This document shows positions 1-9,241 of a stretch of DNA of 60,000 nt, one piece after another. Both the position numbers and the translations under genes were made by a program. The notes under the pieces were generated by a model. The model saw only the letters and a program-made list of their open reading frames with translations. It had not been told where the DNA came from and did no database searches. Source of the stretch: Cristatella mucedo (Eukaryota; Bryozoa; Phylactolaemata; Cristatellidae); assembly GCA_009760855.2 (NCBI GenBank), contig WPIO01000102.1, positions 64,001 through 124,000 of the forward strand, in the 5' to 3' direction. How positions within the stretch are numbered: the stretch's first letter is position 1; the number at the start of each line of letters is the position of its first letter.

Positions 1-1223
1 TGATTTTTGAAGTGAGTTGTTAGGGCTGCGGCAATTATCATCATGGTTATAGATGCCACTCCGTATATCTGTATAATTGTACAGAATTTACTCAATTGTG
101 CCAAGATAAAATAAGAAGTAAATTTACCACAATAAATTGCAGAAAACATTCCACCAATTACAACTGCTCTGTTGTGCGGCTTGGTAACATTAACTAGCCA
201 AGAAATAATATTTGGCATCATGGCACCCATTCCCACTCCATAAATTAACATCGCAACAACTATTACGCTATATTTTTGATTAAGAAATATAATTAAATAA
301 GCACAAGACATAAAGGATAGAGACAAAACCAAAAGCGCATCGAATGATATTTTGGTTTTTACCTTACGATATAAGAGAGCAAAAAAGGCAGTACTTAGAG
401 TTTCTGCGGCCAGCACAAAAGATACTTTTTTTGCAGTCATATCCAAAGATTCATATAACAAAAATGGCAACTGCAGCGGTATCATGTAGTACATCATCAT
501 AGATAAAATACTGCAAAAATATAATAGCAATATGATGGCATTGTTTTGTTTGATTACCGGAGGATTTGGTATAGATTTAAATCTGGCTTTTGCCTTAATT
601 ATATTGTTCTCGCCTATGCTGAATTTTTTTTGAGTAACACTATCTTTGGACTGGCTGTTTTTGCGCACATATCTATGCATAGCCGGAATTATAAATAACG
701 CGGTTGCATAGAGTAAAAAATTATAGTGCCAATTGATATCGGCACAGATTCCACCAAGTAAATTATAGGTTATGGTTCCCATAGACATCACTACCGTTTG
801 CAAACCCATAACTCCAGTTCTTTCCTGGCCGTCAAAATATTCTGCAATAAGAGCAGAAGAAAGAGATAAAATTGTTGCTATGCAAAGCCCCAAAACTGCC
901 CTTAATATTAATATTATCTTTATATTTTCAACAAAGGCACAGGCAAAGCCGGAAATTCCATAAAAAAATAGTGCAATCATTATTGCTAACTTTTTTTTAG
1001 GGCTTTTTCGCATTACCCAACCCGCCATTGGGGAAAGTATTGCTATTACTAGCTGGGGAATTGTTACCATTAATGCCACCATAGTTTTTGCATTCGGCAA
1101 ATATGAATAATGAGAAGTAATAAGCGGTAGAGCTGGAGCTATAAGGCCAGTGCACATAACGGAAACCAAACACAAAGAAAGTAGTGTGAACTTGATTCTG
1201 AATCTTTCGCTTATGATAGGCAT
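1..1223 (-). CDS. MFS transporter, 3' end beyond the window
   Basis: Reading the minus strand from the ATG at 1223 gives an open frame of about 407 codons that runs off the left edge, so the C-terminus is missing. The protein is a string of hydrophobic segments with short charged loops. Residues about 95-125 carry a typical MFS region around the third and fourth helices (LRAVLGLCIATILSLSSALI, then AEYFDGQERTGVMGL). A basic cytoplasmic loop near the middle (HRYVRKNSQSKDS) separates the two six-helix halves. This is a proton-coupled or exchange permease of the inner membrane; the substrate cannot be read from the sequence. An in-frame TAA lies just upstream, so ATG 1223 is the first start. No clear ribosome binding site is seen. 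Confidence 0.85.
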   Translation of the reverse strand, partial: MPIISERFRIKFTLLSLCLVSVMCTGLIAPALPLITSHYSYLPNAKTMVALMVTIPQLVIAILSPMAGWVMRKSPKKKLAIMIALFFYGISGFACAFVENIKIILILRAVLGLCIATILSLSSALIAEYFDGQERTGVMGLQTVVMSMGTITYNLLGGICADINWHYNFLLYATALFIIPAMHRYVRKNSQSKDSVTQKKFSIGENNIIKAKARFKSIPNPPVIKQNNAIILLLYFCSILSMMMYYMIPLQLPFLLYESLDMTAKKVSFVLAAETLSTAFFALLYRKVKTKISFDALLVLSLSFMSCAYLIIFLNQKYSVIVVAMLIYGVGMGAMMPNIISWLVNVTKPHNRAVVIGGMFSAIYCGKFTSYFILAQLSKFCTIIQIYGVASITMMIIAAALTTHFKN

Positions 1224-1501
1224 TGAGGATGCTAAATTGCTTACGTAAACAACCGTTACCGCTTAAAACCAAATAGCTATCATAAAAAGCAAGTTTTTAA
1301 TAATTTTATTGTGGCGTTCGTAAATTTGTGGAGAGCTAGATTGCAATTGATATTTGTTTTAAAATATTTATTTTATTTGGCAGGAAATCATTTTGCTTTT
1401 AGTGCCTATCTATAATTTATATCTCCTAAATGGAAGGTTTTATAACCAGAAAAAATCTAATTGAAAGAGCTATAAATTATTGTTAATATAGCTATTTTGT
1501 G

Positions 1502-2321
1502 CAGGCACCAACCAACAAATTCATTTACAAACTTCCTCTCTAAGCATAAAATTGCATTACCTTGTTTAAAGACTCTCTAGATTTAACATAAGCCTTTGCT
1601 TTATGGGCTAAACAAGGAATATAATGCCTCATTTTTACATTAAAGCTTTCCACCAAACAAGTTTCACTTTTTAAGACCAAATGCTTAACTTTACTTGGCA
1701 AAAAGGCAATTAACTGCATTATAAGTAAAATTATCATCTGTTACAACAATTTTTATATCATGATGAAGAAGAATTTTTTCTAACATTCTTTTTGCAGAAA
1801 TTTCCAAACCAGAACAAATTTCCAAACCAGAGCCTAGATAAAATGCAAACCAACACAGAGAGCCCATTTCAACAGCAATCCAAATTCTGGTTTGATTTTT
1901 TCGTTGTTAAAAAAGTATAAAGTTCATCCATTGCAACGATTACAATATCGCAACAAGCATAATGCTTACTTGTGTTGATAGGTAACTGTGTAGCTTTATT
2001 TTTAATCCAGTGAACCATTAATTGATATGAAATTTTTTTATCAAACATTTTGCTTAAAATTCTTGCAGTTCTGCGATAATTATTTCCCTCAGAGAATAAT
2101 ATTAATATTAATATCAATGTGGTTTATATGATTTGTACATCATATTTTGTTTCTTTCATCAAAATGTACAATTTGACATTTTTTACAACTTTTACACAAA
2201 ACCTTTGTTTTCTTAACTTATCAAACCCTTGTTTATAAGGCTTGTTGATGAACAATGTTTATAAATCACAAATCATATATAATCATATATGATTTGTTGG
2301 GAGGGAGGGTGTTGGTGCCTG
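1502..2321 (-). mobile_element. Decayed IS1-like insertion sequence, copy 1
   Basis: An 11-bp perfect inverted repeat (caggcaccaac at 1502-1512, its complement at 2311-2321) bounds about 820 bp. Minus-strand frames inside give pieces of an IS1-family transposase: a Cys-pair segment (CKKCQIVHFDERNK), a helix-turn-helix-like stretch (YRRTARILSKMF), a DDE-like segment beginning MDELYTF, and a C-terminal block SETCLVESFNVKMRHY. The pieces lie in different frames. An 18-bp tandem duplication at about 1798-1834 and a 4-bp difference from copy 2 near 1712 (which shifts the frame) show that the gene is broken. No target-site duplication is visible. The element cannot make its own transposase. Confidence 0.75.
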
Positions 2322-2380
2322 TTATATTAATTATAACTTTGTGTGATTTATTCTTTTTCAATTCATAATAAAACTCAAAA

Positions 2381-2400
2381 AAAGCTCAAATTGAAGCTCT
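2381..2400 (-). terminator. Weak terminator after ruvC
   Basis: On the minus strand a 6-bp stem (AGAGCT/AGCTTT with one G-U pair) with an 8-base loop is followed directly by a run of T. It sits about 15 bases after the ruvC stop codon, which fits the end of the lspA-lipoprotein-ruvC operon. The stem is short, so efficiency is uncertain. Confidence 0.4.
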
Positions 2401-2415
2401 AAAAACTGTATTTAC

Positions 2416-2892
2416 TTATTTTTGATGATAAAAATGAGTTATAGCAATAGCTATTGCGTCGGTTATATCTAGCGATTCTAATTTTATAGAGCCATAATCT
2501 ACCGTTTGTTTTATAATAAAAGAAACCTGATTTTTTTCTGCATTGCCACTGCCAACTATGGCCAATTTTGCCGCTTTGGGCTTGTATTCTTTAATTGTTA
2601 TGTCGTTTTGACCAGCTATGGCCATGAAAGCACCCCTAACCATGCCTAGCTTTAGGGATGATGAGGGATTTTTGTTGCAAATGGTTTCTTCCATTGCAAT
2701 GAAATTTGGCTTATGATGACGAATAACTTGACTAAAAACGGCACCTATCTGCGCAACTTTTACCACATAATCTCCTCCTGCTGTAAATTTTATCGTTCCG
2801 CAATCTAGTAAAGTTGGTTTGCTGCTTGGCAAAAATGAAACCACTGCCCAGCCACTCTCGTTTAAAGATGGATCTATTCCGCAGATTATCAT
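2416..2892 (-). CDS. ruvC: Holliday junction resolvase RuvC
   Basis: Endonuclease that cuts four-way DNA junctions during recombinational repair, working with RuvAB. The 158-aa length is close to the family norm. The four acidic metal ligands of the RNase H-like fold are visible: D7 in GIDPSLNESGW, E68/E69 in AMEETICNKNP, and D142 and D145 in LDITDAIAIA. The start codon overlaps the stop of the upstream lipoprotein gene (TAATG), so translation is probably coupled. It is the last gene of a three-gene minus-strand operon with lspA and the lipoprotein gene. No ruvA or ruvB is seen in the window. Confidence 0.93.
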   Translation of the reverse strand: MIICGIDPSLNESGWAVVSFLPSSKPTLLDCGTIKFTAGGDYVVKVAQIGAVFSQVIRHHKPNFIAMEETICNKNPSSSLKLGMVRGAFMAIAGQNDITIKEYKPKAAKLAIVGSGNAEKNQVSFIIKQTVDYGSIKLESLDITDAIAIAITHFYHQK

Positions 2893-3263
2893 TATATTGG
2901 CACATTAATTCCGCCAGCCTGATTGTTTGCATAGGTAGGGCTGGAAGGATCTACTTTGACATTTACTTGCTTAATAATTATGTCATCATCTCTGTCTGGA
3001 AGATCGTAAATTATTGGTGGAATAATTATAAAACCGTGTCTTTTTTCTAATTTTGTCACTCTTTTTTCCAATTCTTCCCTTAGATTTTCTTTGGTTATTA
3101 TTTCGTCACCATTTATTTTAACTTTATTTTTACGCTTGTTAGATTTTTTTATCTTAACTAAATAATTGCCATCCCTTCCACCACGAGTACAGCCAAATTG
3201 CAACAACATAGAAGCGGCGATAAAAAATATATAAATCATTCGATTGATTTTATTTTTTTGCAT
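2892..3263 (-). CDS. Small putative lipoprotein
   Basis: 123-aa protein with a short basic N-terminus, a hydrophobic stretch and a lipobox-like LQFGC at about residues 21-25, so Cys25 is the likely lipidated residue. The mature part is rich in Lys/Arg, has a charged segment that could form a coiled coil (ENLREELEKRVTKLEKRH), then a Pro/Asp-rich tail. No family is recognised. It overlaps lspA by 14 bases upstream and ruvC by one base downstream. Being next to lspA, the signal peptidase for lipoproteins, fits a lipoprotein but does not prove it. Confidence 0.65.
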   Translation of the reverse strand: MQKNKINRMIYIFFIAASMLLQFGCTRGGRDGNYLVKIKKSNKRKNKVKINGDEIITKENLREELEKRVTKLEKRHGFIIIPPIIYDLPDRDDDIIIKQVNVKVDPSSPTYANNQAGGINVPI

Positions 3264-3765
3264 TTTTGTATCTAGATAAATCTGCTAAAAAAACCACTAT
3301 CGCACCAATAAAAATTGCACTATCCGCAATGTTAAAAGCTGGCCAGTGATAGTCTTGGATGAAAATATCAATGAAGTCCCTTACGTGACCTAGGTACAAT
3401 CTGTCATAAATATTGCCAATCGATCCTGCAATAATTAAGGAAAGGCCATTTTTTATGCTACAATTTTTGGTTTTTTGAAGATAATAAAGCATTCCCAGAG
3501 TAATAATTACAGCCACAGAAGTTATGATGATTTTTGAGTGGGAAAGACTGGCCATCATGCCAAAACTTATACCGTTATTTAACACCCTTACCAAAGAAAA
3601 AAAAGAAGTCACAGCCACCCCACAAGATTCCGCAACATCATGGCAGGTCTCGTTTAAAAAATCGAAAACGATATTCTTGCTAATAACATCTAAGGCCGTA
3701 ATAATGAAAATTTGCAAATAAAATTGCAGATTATTTTTAATCCAATCTGGCTGCAAAATTGACAT
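3250..3765 (-). CDS. lspA: Lipoprotein signal peptidase (signal peptidase II)
   Basis: Inner-membrane aspartyl protease that removes the signal peptide from diacylglyceryl-modified prolipoproteins. The 171-aa protein has four membrane segments and the family motifs: GSIGNIYDRL at about 115-123, the first catalytic Asp (D130) in VRDFIDIF, and the second (D148) in FNIADSAIFIGA. It is the first gene of the operon with the lipoprotein gene and ruvC. It is divergent from murC, with an 83-bp region between the two starts that must carry promoters for both directions. Confidence 0.92.
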   Translation of the reverse strand: MSILQPDWIKNNLQFYLQIFIITALDVISKNIVFDFLNETCHDVAESCGVAVTSFFSLVRVLNNGISFGMMASLSHSKIIITSVAVIITLGMLYYLQKTKNCSIKNGLSLIIAGSIGNIYDRLYLGHVRDFIDIFIQDYHWPAFNIADSAIFIGAIVVFLADLSRYKNAKK

Positions 3766-3848
3766 AAAAAAAGAAAAAAATTGACTTTTCCAAATAAATA
3801 ATTAAACGATAATATTCGCTCTAATAATGTAATTAAGATTATTTACCA

Positions 3849-5246
3849 GTGAAAAAAATAAAAAAAACCGACATCATTCATTTTTGTGGAATAGGTGGCA
3901 TAGGTATGAGCGCTCTGGCAGAAATGCTATATTTGGGTAATTATTTGGTTCAGGGATCCAATATCGAGGAAAATGACAATACGGCCAGACTTTTGAAGTG
4001 TGGCATTAAAATTTACAAAGGACATGCCGCACAAAATCTGCAAGGGGTAAAATTTTTAGTTGTTAGCACCGCAATACCTCTAGATAATATAGAAATATTA
4101 GAGGCAAAAAAAGCCAGAGTGCCGATAATTCATCGTTCGGAGATATTGGGAGAGTTGATGTCTGATTGCGACATGGCCGTTGCTGTTGCTGGGTGTCACG
4201 GTAAAACCACAACATCTTCTATGATAGGGCACATAGTGCATCATGCAGGATTGCGGCCAAACGTTGTTGTTGGCGGTATTATGGAAAACTACAAAACCAA
4301 TACATTGGTTGGAAATTCTAGATATATTATTGCCGAAGCCGATGAGTCTGATGGCAGTTTTGTACGACTACCCCATCATATTGCCGTAGTTACAAACATA
4401 AGCGACGATCATATGGAAAGCTATGATCATGATTCTGAAAAACTCAATAAATCATATTTAAATTTCTTGCAAAATAGCATCAAAGGTCTGGCTGTGATTT
4501 GTGCCGATGATGAAAGATTAATGAGAGTTGCTGCCGATTCTGGCGTCCCTATTGTTTTGTATGGATTAAACAATGATAATGCAGATTTTGTTGCAACAAA
4601 CATTATGCCAACAAAAGAAGGGTTTAATTTTGATGTAGCAAATAAAGATCTTGGTGAAATATATCGTGGCTTTTGCATTGGTTCTTACGGCTTACATAAT
4701 GTGCAAAATGCGATGGCTGCGATAGTTACCGCCATTCAAATGGGAATTGATATTGATCAAATTAAAAGCGGATTGGCCTCTTTTTTAGGAGTGGATAGAC
4801 GCTTTACCGTTGTTTCTAAATTAAAAGAAGAAAGCAATATTGTAATAGATGATTACGCCCATCATCCAAAAGAGATCATTGCAACCATTGCTATGGCAAA
4901 AAATTATATAAAGGCCAATCCTATTTATAAAAATTTGGTGGTGATTTTTCAGCCACACAGATTTACCAGATTGCGAGATTTGATGGAAGAGTTTGCAACT
5001 TCTTTTTCTGGCATAGATCTTTTGTATATAGCAGAAATTTATGCCGCATCAGAGAACGCGATTGATGGAATATCCGCCGAAAATCTGAAAAATAACATTA
5101 CATCACAACCAAATCACACACAGGTAAAAATAATTGAATCTGAAAAAATTGGTTCATTGATAAAGGAATCTGGAATGAAAAATACTTTATTTTTAACTTT
5201 AAGTGCAGGGGATTTAAGTGGTAAAGTTAGATCTGTCTTTGCCTGA
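3849..5246 (+). CDS. murC: UDP-N-acetylmuramate-L-alanine ligase
   Basis: ATP-dependent ligase that adds L-alanine to UDP-MurNAc in the cytoplasmic stage of peptidoglycan synthesis. The 465-aa length is normal. The N-terminal nucleotide-sugar domain begins HFCGIGGIGMSALAEML. The ATP-binding P-loop is AGCHGKTTTSSM, and the Mur-ligase central motif includes ADESDGSF and NISDDHMESY. The C-terminal domain carries DDYAHHPKEI. The gene stands alone here, unlike the classical mur/fts cluster; murF lies some 27 kb away. It ends 27 bp before the truncated IS copy. Confidence 0.95.
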   Translation: MKKIKKTDIIHFCGIGGIGMSALAEMLYLGNYLVQGSNIEENDNTARLLKCGIKIYKGHAAQNLQGVKFLVVSTAIPLDNIEILEAKKARVPIIHRSEILGELMSDCDMAVAVAGCHGKTTTSSMIGHIVHHAGLRPNVVVGGIMENYKTNTLVGNSRYIIAEADESDGSFVRLPHHIAVVTNISDDHMESYDHDSEKLNKSYLNFLQNSIKGLAVICADDERLMRVAADSGVPIVLYGLNNDNADFVATNIMPTKEGFNFDVANKDLGEIYRGFCIGSYGLHNVQNAMAAIVTAIQMGIDIDQIKSGLASFLGVDRRFTVVSKLKEESNIVIDDYAHHPKEIIATIAMAKNYIKANPIYKNLVVIFQPHRFTRLRDLMEEFATSFSGIDLLYIAEIYAASENAIDGISAENLKNNITSQPNHTQVKIIESEKIGSLIKESGMKNTLFLTLSAGDLSGKVRSVFA

Positions 5247-5273
5247 TTTTTTGAGGTAATATTTATTACAAAT

Positions 5274-5639
5274 CCGGCATTAACACACAAACTCACTCCC
5301 AACAAATCATATTTTATATATGATTTGTTATATATGATGACTATATATGAAAAGAATGTTAGAAAAAATTCTTCTTCATCATGATATAAAAATTGTTGCA
5401 ACAGATGATAATTTTACTTATAATGCTGATGCCTTTTTGCCAAGTAAAGTTAAGCATTTGGTCTTAAAAAGTGAAACTTGTTTGGTGGAAAGCTTTAATG
5501 TAAAAATGAGGCATTATATTCCTTGTTTAGCCCATAAAACAAAGGCTTATGTTAAATCTAGAGAGTCTTTAAACAAGGTAATCAATTTTTATGCTTAGAA
5601 GGGAAGTTTGTAAATGAATTTGTTGGTTGGTGTCGCCTG
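5274..5639 (+). mobile_element. Internally deleted IS1-like element, copy 2
   Basis: The left 60 bp or so resemble the transposase-5' end of copy 1 (cactcccaacaaatcatat and the following AT-rich palindromes). The frame at 5347-5598 encodes the C-terminal third of the same transposase, nearly identical to copy 1 (SETCLVESFNVKMRHYIPCL). The middle of the element is missing, so the two ends are joined directly. The right end, with gttggtgtcgcctg, is a variant of the copy 1 inverted repeat; the left end (ccggcattaac) is more diverged. The structure is like a MITE: ends kept, transposase lost. Its frame lacks the 4-bp shift seen in copy 1. Confidence 0.7.
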
Positions 5640-6138
5640 TAATAACAATTGTAAAGATTTGGACTAAGATTTGCTTATAACTTGAGCGTTTATTGCTTAA
5701 TTGCTTTTGTTGCGTGATTTAAAGTTTTTCTTTATGATTGTAGTTTTTTTGGCGGTGAGTTTTTTTACAGCTATGGCATTTTTTTGTTTGATGCGCATTG
5801 GGATTGTTTGTTTATAGAGAGTATTTAATTTTCTTTCTTCTTATGTTAGAATTTGTGATGATTGTCCTTGGCCAGCTTATCTTTTAGCCTTTAGATGTTA
5901 TTTGGCGTTAGGGTATTTTTTTTAGGCGTCACTCCTATATAATTACCATATTTCCAGCGATACTTTTCTTTTTCATTGTTCGTAAGTTATTCTTAAGTCA
6001 TTCTGGGGGCTATATTTTTCTTGGCGAAATTACCAAGCTGTAAGAAATATTAATCTTAGCCCTGAAGGCTGTTTAATGTGCGTTGTTTTTTTGTCGCTAT
6101 CCATATAATGTCTTTCCTTCTCTTTTTCCGTTAACAAG
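5640..6138. other. Gap without a supported gene
   Basis: About 500 bp between the IS copy and the 3' end of nuoD. Only short broken frames are present in either strand. No tRNA, strong terminator or repeat was recognised. It may be decayed coding DNA, but nothing in it can be named. Confidence 0.5.
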
Positions 6139-7341
6139 CTATCTGTCTATTTCGCCAAATACTATATCTTGTGTGGAAATTACCGAAACAACATCAGCAA
6201 GGTTGTGTCCTTTTGTCATCATTTCTAGTGCCTGCAGATGGGCGAATCCTGGAGCACGAATGTGGCATCTGTAGGGTTTATTGCTGCCATCGGAAATTAA
6301 ATACACGCCAAACTCTCCTTTGGGTGCCTCTGTTGCTGCATAAATTTCTCCTTTTGGTACGTTGTATCCTTCTGTATAAAGCTTGAAGTGATGAATTAGG
6401 GCTTCCATTGAAGTGTGAATTTCTGATTTTTTTGGAGGCACAACCTTTCCGTCGTCACATGCTATCGATCCAGATGGCATTTTAGTTAGACACTGCTCTA
6501 TTATTTTAACGGATTGACGCATCTCTTCCATTCTAATTAAATACCTATCATAGCAATCGCCATTTTTTCCAACTGGAATATCAAATTCAAGCTCGTTGTA
6601 GCATTCATATGGTTGAGATTTTCTCAAGTCCCATGCTATTCCGCTGCCTCTTATCATTGGTCCGCTAAATCCGCAAGAAAGAGCATCTTCCTTGCTTACA
6701 ACCCCAATTCCAACTAGTCTTTGCTTAAAAATTCTATTTTCTGTTAATAGGGAGTCCAGCTCTTCAATTCTTTCCTTAAATTGCTTGCAGAATAAGGCAA
6801 TGTCTTGTGTTAATCCCTTTGGTAAATCTCTCGTAACTCCTCCGGGGCGAATATATGCTGCGTGCAATCTTGCACCGCTGACTCTTTCGTAAAACTCCAT
6901 CATTCTTTCTCGTTCCTCAAATAGCCATAACACAGGCGTCACGGCACCAACATCAAGTGCTTGAGTTGTAATATTCATAATGTGATTTAGAAGTCTCGTT
7001 ATTTCTAAAAACATCACTCTTATATATTGTGCTCGCTTCGGAATGATGAGATTGAGCAATCTTTCAACTGCCAGCGAATAGCAATGCTCTTGTGCCATGG
7101 GCGAAACATAGTCCAGTCTATCAAAATAGGGTAGAGCTTGCAGGTAGTTTTTATGTTCGATTAATTTTTCTGTACCTCTGTGTAAAAAACCAATATGAGG
7201 GTCAGATCTTACTATAATTTCTCCCTGTAGATCTAAAATTAACCTTAAAACTCCGTGGGCTGCTGGATGTTGGGGGCCAAAATTTAAAACTATAGTTTTT
7301 CCTTCTTGTTCGGCATGACTTTCTTTATTTACTGTGCTCAT
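6139..7341 (-). CDS. nuoD: NADH-quinone oxidoreductase subunit D (49-kDa)
   Basis: Peripheral-arm subunit of respiratory complex I that forms the quinone site with NuoB. Hallmarks are [18 protein letters not shown] at the N-terminus, [29 protein letters not shown], and the C-terminal [11 protein letters not shown] and DIVFGEIDR. The frame extends upstream to 7401, but the ATG at 7341 ([15 protein letters not shown]) gives the usual length and N-terminus and is preferred. No other peripheral nuo gene is adjacent; only nuoK appears elsewhere in this window (40.4 kb). The split arrangement fits Rickettsiales-type genomes. Confidence 0.95.
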   Translation of the reverse strand: MSTVNKESHAEQEGKTIVLNFGPQHPAAHGVLRLILDLQGEIIVRSDPHIGFLHRGTEKLIEHKNYLQALPYFDRLDYVSPMAQEHCYSLAVERLLNLIIPKRAQYIRVMFLEITRLLNHIMNITTQALDVGAVTPVLWLFEERERMMEFYERVSGARLHAAYIRPGGVTRDLPKGLTQDIALFCKQFKERIEELDSLLTENRIFKQRLVGIGVVSKEDALSCGFSGPMIRGSGIAWDLRKSQPYECYNELEFDIPVGKNGDCYDRYLIRMEEMRQSVKIIEQCLTKMPSGSIACDDGKVVPPKKSEIHTSMEALIHHFKLYTEGYNVPKGEIYAATEAPKGEFGVYLISDGSNKPYRCHIRAPGFAHLQALEMMTKGHNLADVVSVISTQDIVFGEIDR

Positions 7342-7730
7342 AATATATTTTGAGTTAGGCAAAAAAACATTCTTCTGTACTTGCAGATTTATAAAAAACA
7401 AAAAGCAAGATTTTTACGATTCTATTGCAAAGGTATGAAAGATTTATGCTTTACGATCTATCAAGTTAGTATTAAAATGCAGATTAATTCACTTTTTTAG
7501 GAAAAATTTTTTAAATTTTTCAATCAAATATGTCTTTTAAGGTGTATTTTTTCATTATATTTATTGTTACTATTGGGTATTTTTTTTTGATCATCTTTAT
7601 TGTTGATTGTATTGTGCTTTGTTGATGATTTATTGCTTGATTAATAAAACAATGCTGTCGAAACTCAACCAGACTGATAGGCTTGCTACAAGCTAGCTTG
7701 AAAGTTTTTTTTAATTAATGAATCTTTATT
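7342..7730. other. Divergent intergenic region nuoD / small membrane protein gene
   Basis: AT-rich stretch of about 390 bp between two divergent genes. It should hold promoters for both, but no near-consensus -35/-10 pair stands out. An imperfect inverted repeat around gcttgctacaagctagcttg lies at about 7681-7700, followed by a T-run on the plus strand. Confidence 0.4.
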
Positions 7731-7967
7731 ATGAACAAAAAAGTTCTTTTAGTGTTGGGTCTGGCTGGAGCTGCTGTTGCTGCTGGAATGTTGTTGTTGC
7801 CAAAAAAAGATGCTCCTGTTGAGCAAGCTGCAAATACAGAAGCTACTGCAACTGAAGATATGAAGACAGACGCTGTGGCTGGTGCGGCGACCGAGACTTC
7901 TAACGATGTGACTCACGCCAATGAAGCTTCTAATGATGCTGGTCATGCTACGCATGAGAGCAAATAG
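7731..7967 (+). CDS. Small membrane-anchored Ala/Thr-rich protein
   Basis: 78-aa protein: MNKK, then a hydrophobic helix of about 20 residues rich in Ala/Gly/Leu/Val, then KKDAPVEQ and an acidic, low-complexity tail of Ala, Thr, Glu, Asn and His repeats. This reads as a signal anchor or uncleaved signal with a disordered tail outside the cytoplasm. No family is recognised. The gene is followed within about 25 bp by the clearest intrinsic terminator in the window, which suggests a real, independently transcribed gene. No strong ribosome binding site precedes the ATG. Confidence 0.6.
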   Translation: MNKKVLLVLGLAGAAVAAGMLLLPKKDAPVEQAANTEATATEDMKTDAVAGAATETSNDVTHANEASNDAGHATHESK

Positions 7968-7989
7968 TAAGCAAATATTTTATTTGTTG

Positions 7990-8017
7990 CCCGATCGCCT
8001 TGCGGTCGGGTTTTTTT
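7990..8017 (+). terminator. Strong intrinsic terminator before pgk
   Basis: A 9-bp GC-rich stem (cccgatcgc / gcggtcggg, one G-U pair) with a 3-base loop is followed by seven T. It ends the transcript of the small membrane protein gene. The T-run ends directly at the ATG of pgk (8018), so the pgk start codon abuts the terminator. Confidence 0.85.
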
Positions 8018-9241
8018 ATGCAGAAAATTCACGAATTAAGTGACATTATAGTTACGAACAAGACTGTTTTTTTGCGAGCAGATTTCAATGTTCCGCTTTC
8101 TGACGATGGTAAGGTTTTAGATTTATCTAGAATTTCGTGCGTTATTCCAACGATAGAATATCTTGTTTCTTCTGGAGCTAAGGTTTTAATTTATTCGCAT
8201 CTTGGTAGGCCAAATGGTAAAAACAATGGGCAATTAAGTTTGCACCCAATAGCCAGCGAGCTAGCAAGAATAATTGACTTGCCGGTAAAATTTGTTCCAG
8301 ATTGCATAGGCGATGTTGCGGAAAATGCCATAGCAAATGCCAAATATGGCGATATTTTATTGATGGAAAATCTAAGATTTTACAAAGAAGAAAAGGGGAA
8401 CGATCCTACCTTTGCACACAATCTTTCCCACAGCTCTAGTGTTTATGTGAACGAGGCTTTTTCCTGCAGTCACAGATGTCATGCCTCTATAGTTGGGGTT
8501 GCAAATTTAATTAGACCAGTTGCTGGTTTTGCAACAATGCGGGAAATATTTGCCCTGAAATCTATTTTACAGCCTAATCTACTGGGTACTTTTTCGATTG
8601 TTGGAGGTAGTAAAATCGGAACCAAGTTAGATGTTTTGAAGTCTCTTGCCGCAAGATCAAAATATTTATTTTTAGGCGGAGGGATGGCAAATTCTTTTCT
8701 GTATCATGCCGGTAAAAATATAGGAAAATCAATCTACGAAGACAATCCCTCAGCCATTGAAGAAATTTATGCCGTTGCGTTGCGTTATGGCTGTGAAATT
8801 ATTCTTCCACTAGATGTGGTTGTGAGTAATGATTCGGATGGTACAATCCTAGAGAAAAACATCAACTCCATAGAAAGTAGAGATTGTATTTACGATGTTG
8901 GATCAAAAACCACAGAGATGATAAAAAATTATTTAACTAAAGTTGGGACAGTTTTATGTAATGGCCCTATGGGTTATTACGAGAAAGAGCCATTTCATCT
9001 GGGAACTTTGGATGTTTTGCGTTCAATTGCATTGCTGGATGGCGGATCGGTAAAAACCGTAATTGGAGGTGGAGACACAATCGCCTGTGCGGCAATGGCT
9101 GGCGTTATGAATAAGTTTTCTTTTGTATCACATGCCGGGGGAGCTTTTTTGGAATTTATTTCCGATATCAAGTTGCCGGGAATAGAGTGTTTGATATCTA
9201 GGTCGGCTTCTTTTGAGAAATCATCAGCCATTGCTGGATAA
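8018..9241 (+). CDS. pgk: Phosphoglycerate kinase
   Basis: Converts 1,3-bisphosphoglycerate and ADP to 3-phosphoglycerate and ATP, or the reverse. Family motifs in order: VFLRADFNVPLSDDG near the N-terminus, SHLGRPNG, LLMENLRFYKEEKGN, NEAFSCSHRCHAS, the hinge and nucleotide region GGSKIGTKLDVL and LCNGPMGYYE, and GGGDTIACA near the end. The signature positions differ slightly from common sequences (CNGPMGYYE where WNGPMGVFE is usual). The frame extends to a TTG at 8000, but that lies inside the terminator stem, so ATG 8018 is chosen. Together with ppdK it suggests a short triose-to-PEP segment rather than full glycolysis. Confidence 0.95.
   Translation: MQKIHELSDIIVTNKTVFLRADFNVPLSDDGKVLDLSRISCVIPTIEYLVSSGAKVLIYSHLGRPNGKNNGQLSLHPIASELARIIDLPVKFVPDCIGDVAENAIANAKYGDILLMENLRFYKEEKGNDPTFAHNLSHSSSVYVNEAFSCSHRCHASIVGVANLIRPVAGFATMREIFALKSILQPNLLGTFSIVGGSKIGTKLDVLKSLAARSKYLFLGGGMANSFLYHAGKNIGKSIYEDNPSAIEEIYAVALRYGCEIILPLDVVVSNDSDGTILEKNINSIESRDCIYDVGSKTTEMIKNYLTKVGTVLCNGPMGYYEKEPFHLGTLDVLRSIALLDGGSVKTVIGGGDTIACAAMAGVMNKFSFVSHAGGAFLEFISDIKLPGIECLISRSASFEKSSAIAG

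Noticed and set aside
997-1272. 91-codon minus-strand frame
   Set aside because: It lies in another frame over the MFS transporter, whose own frame shows clear helices and family motifs.
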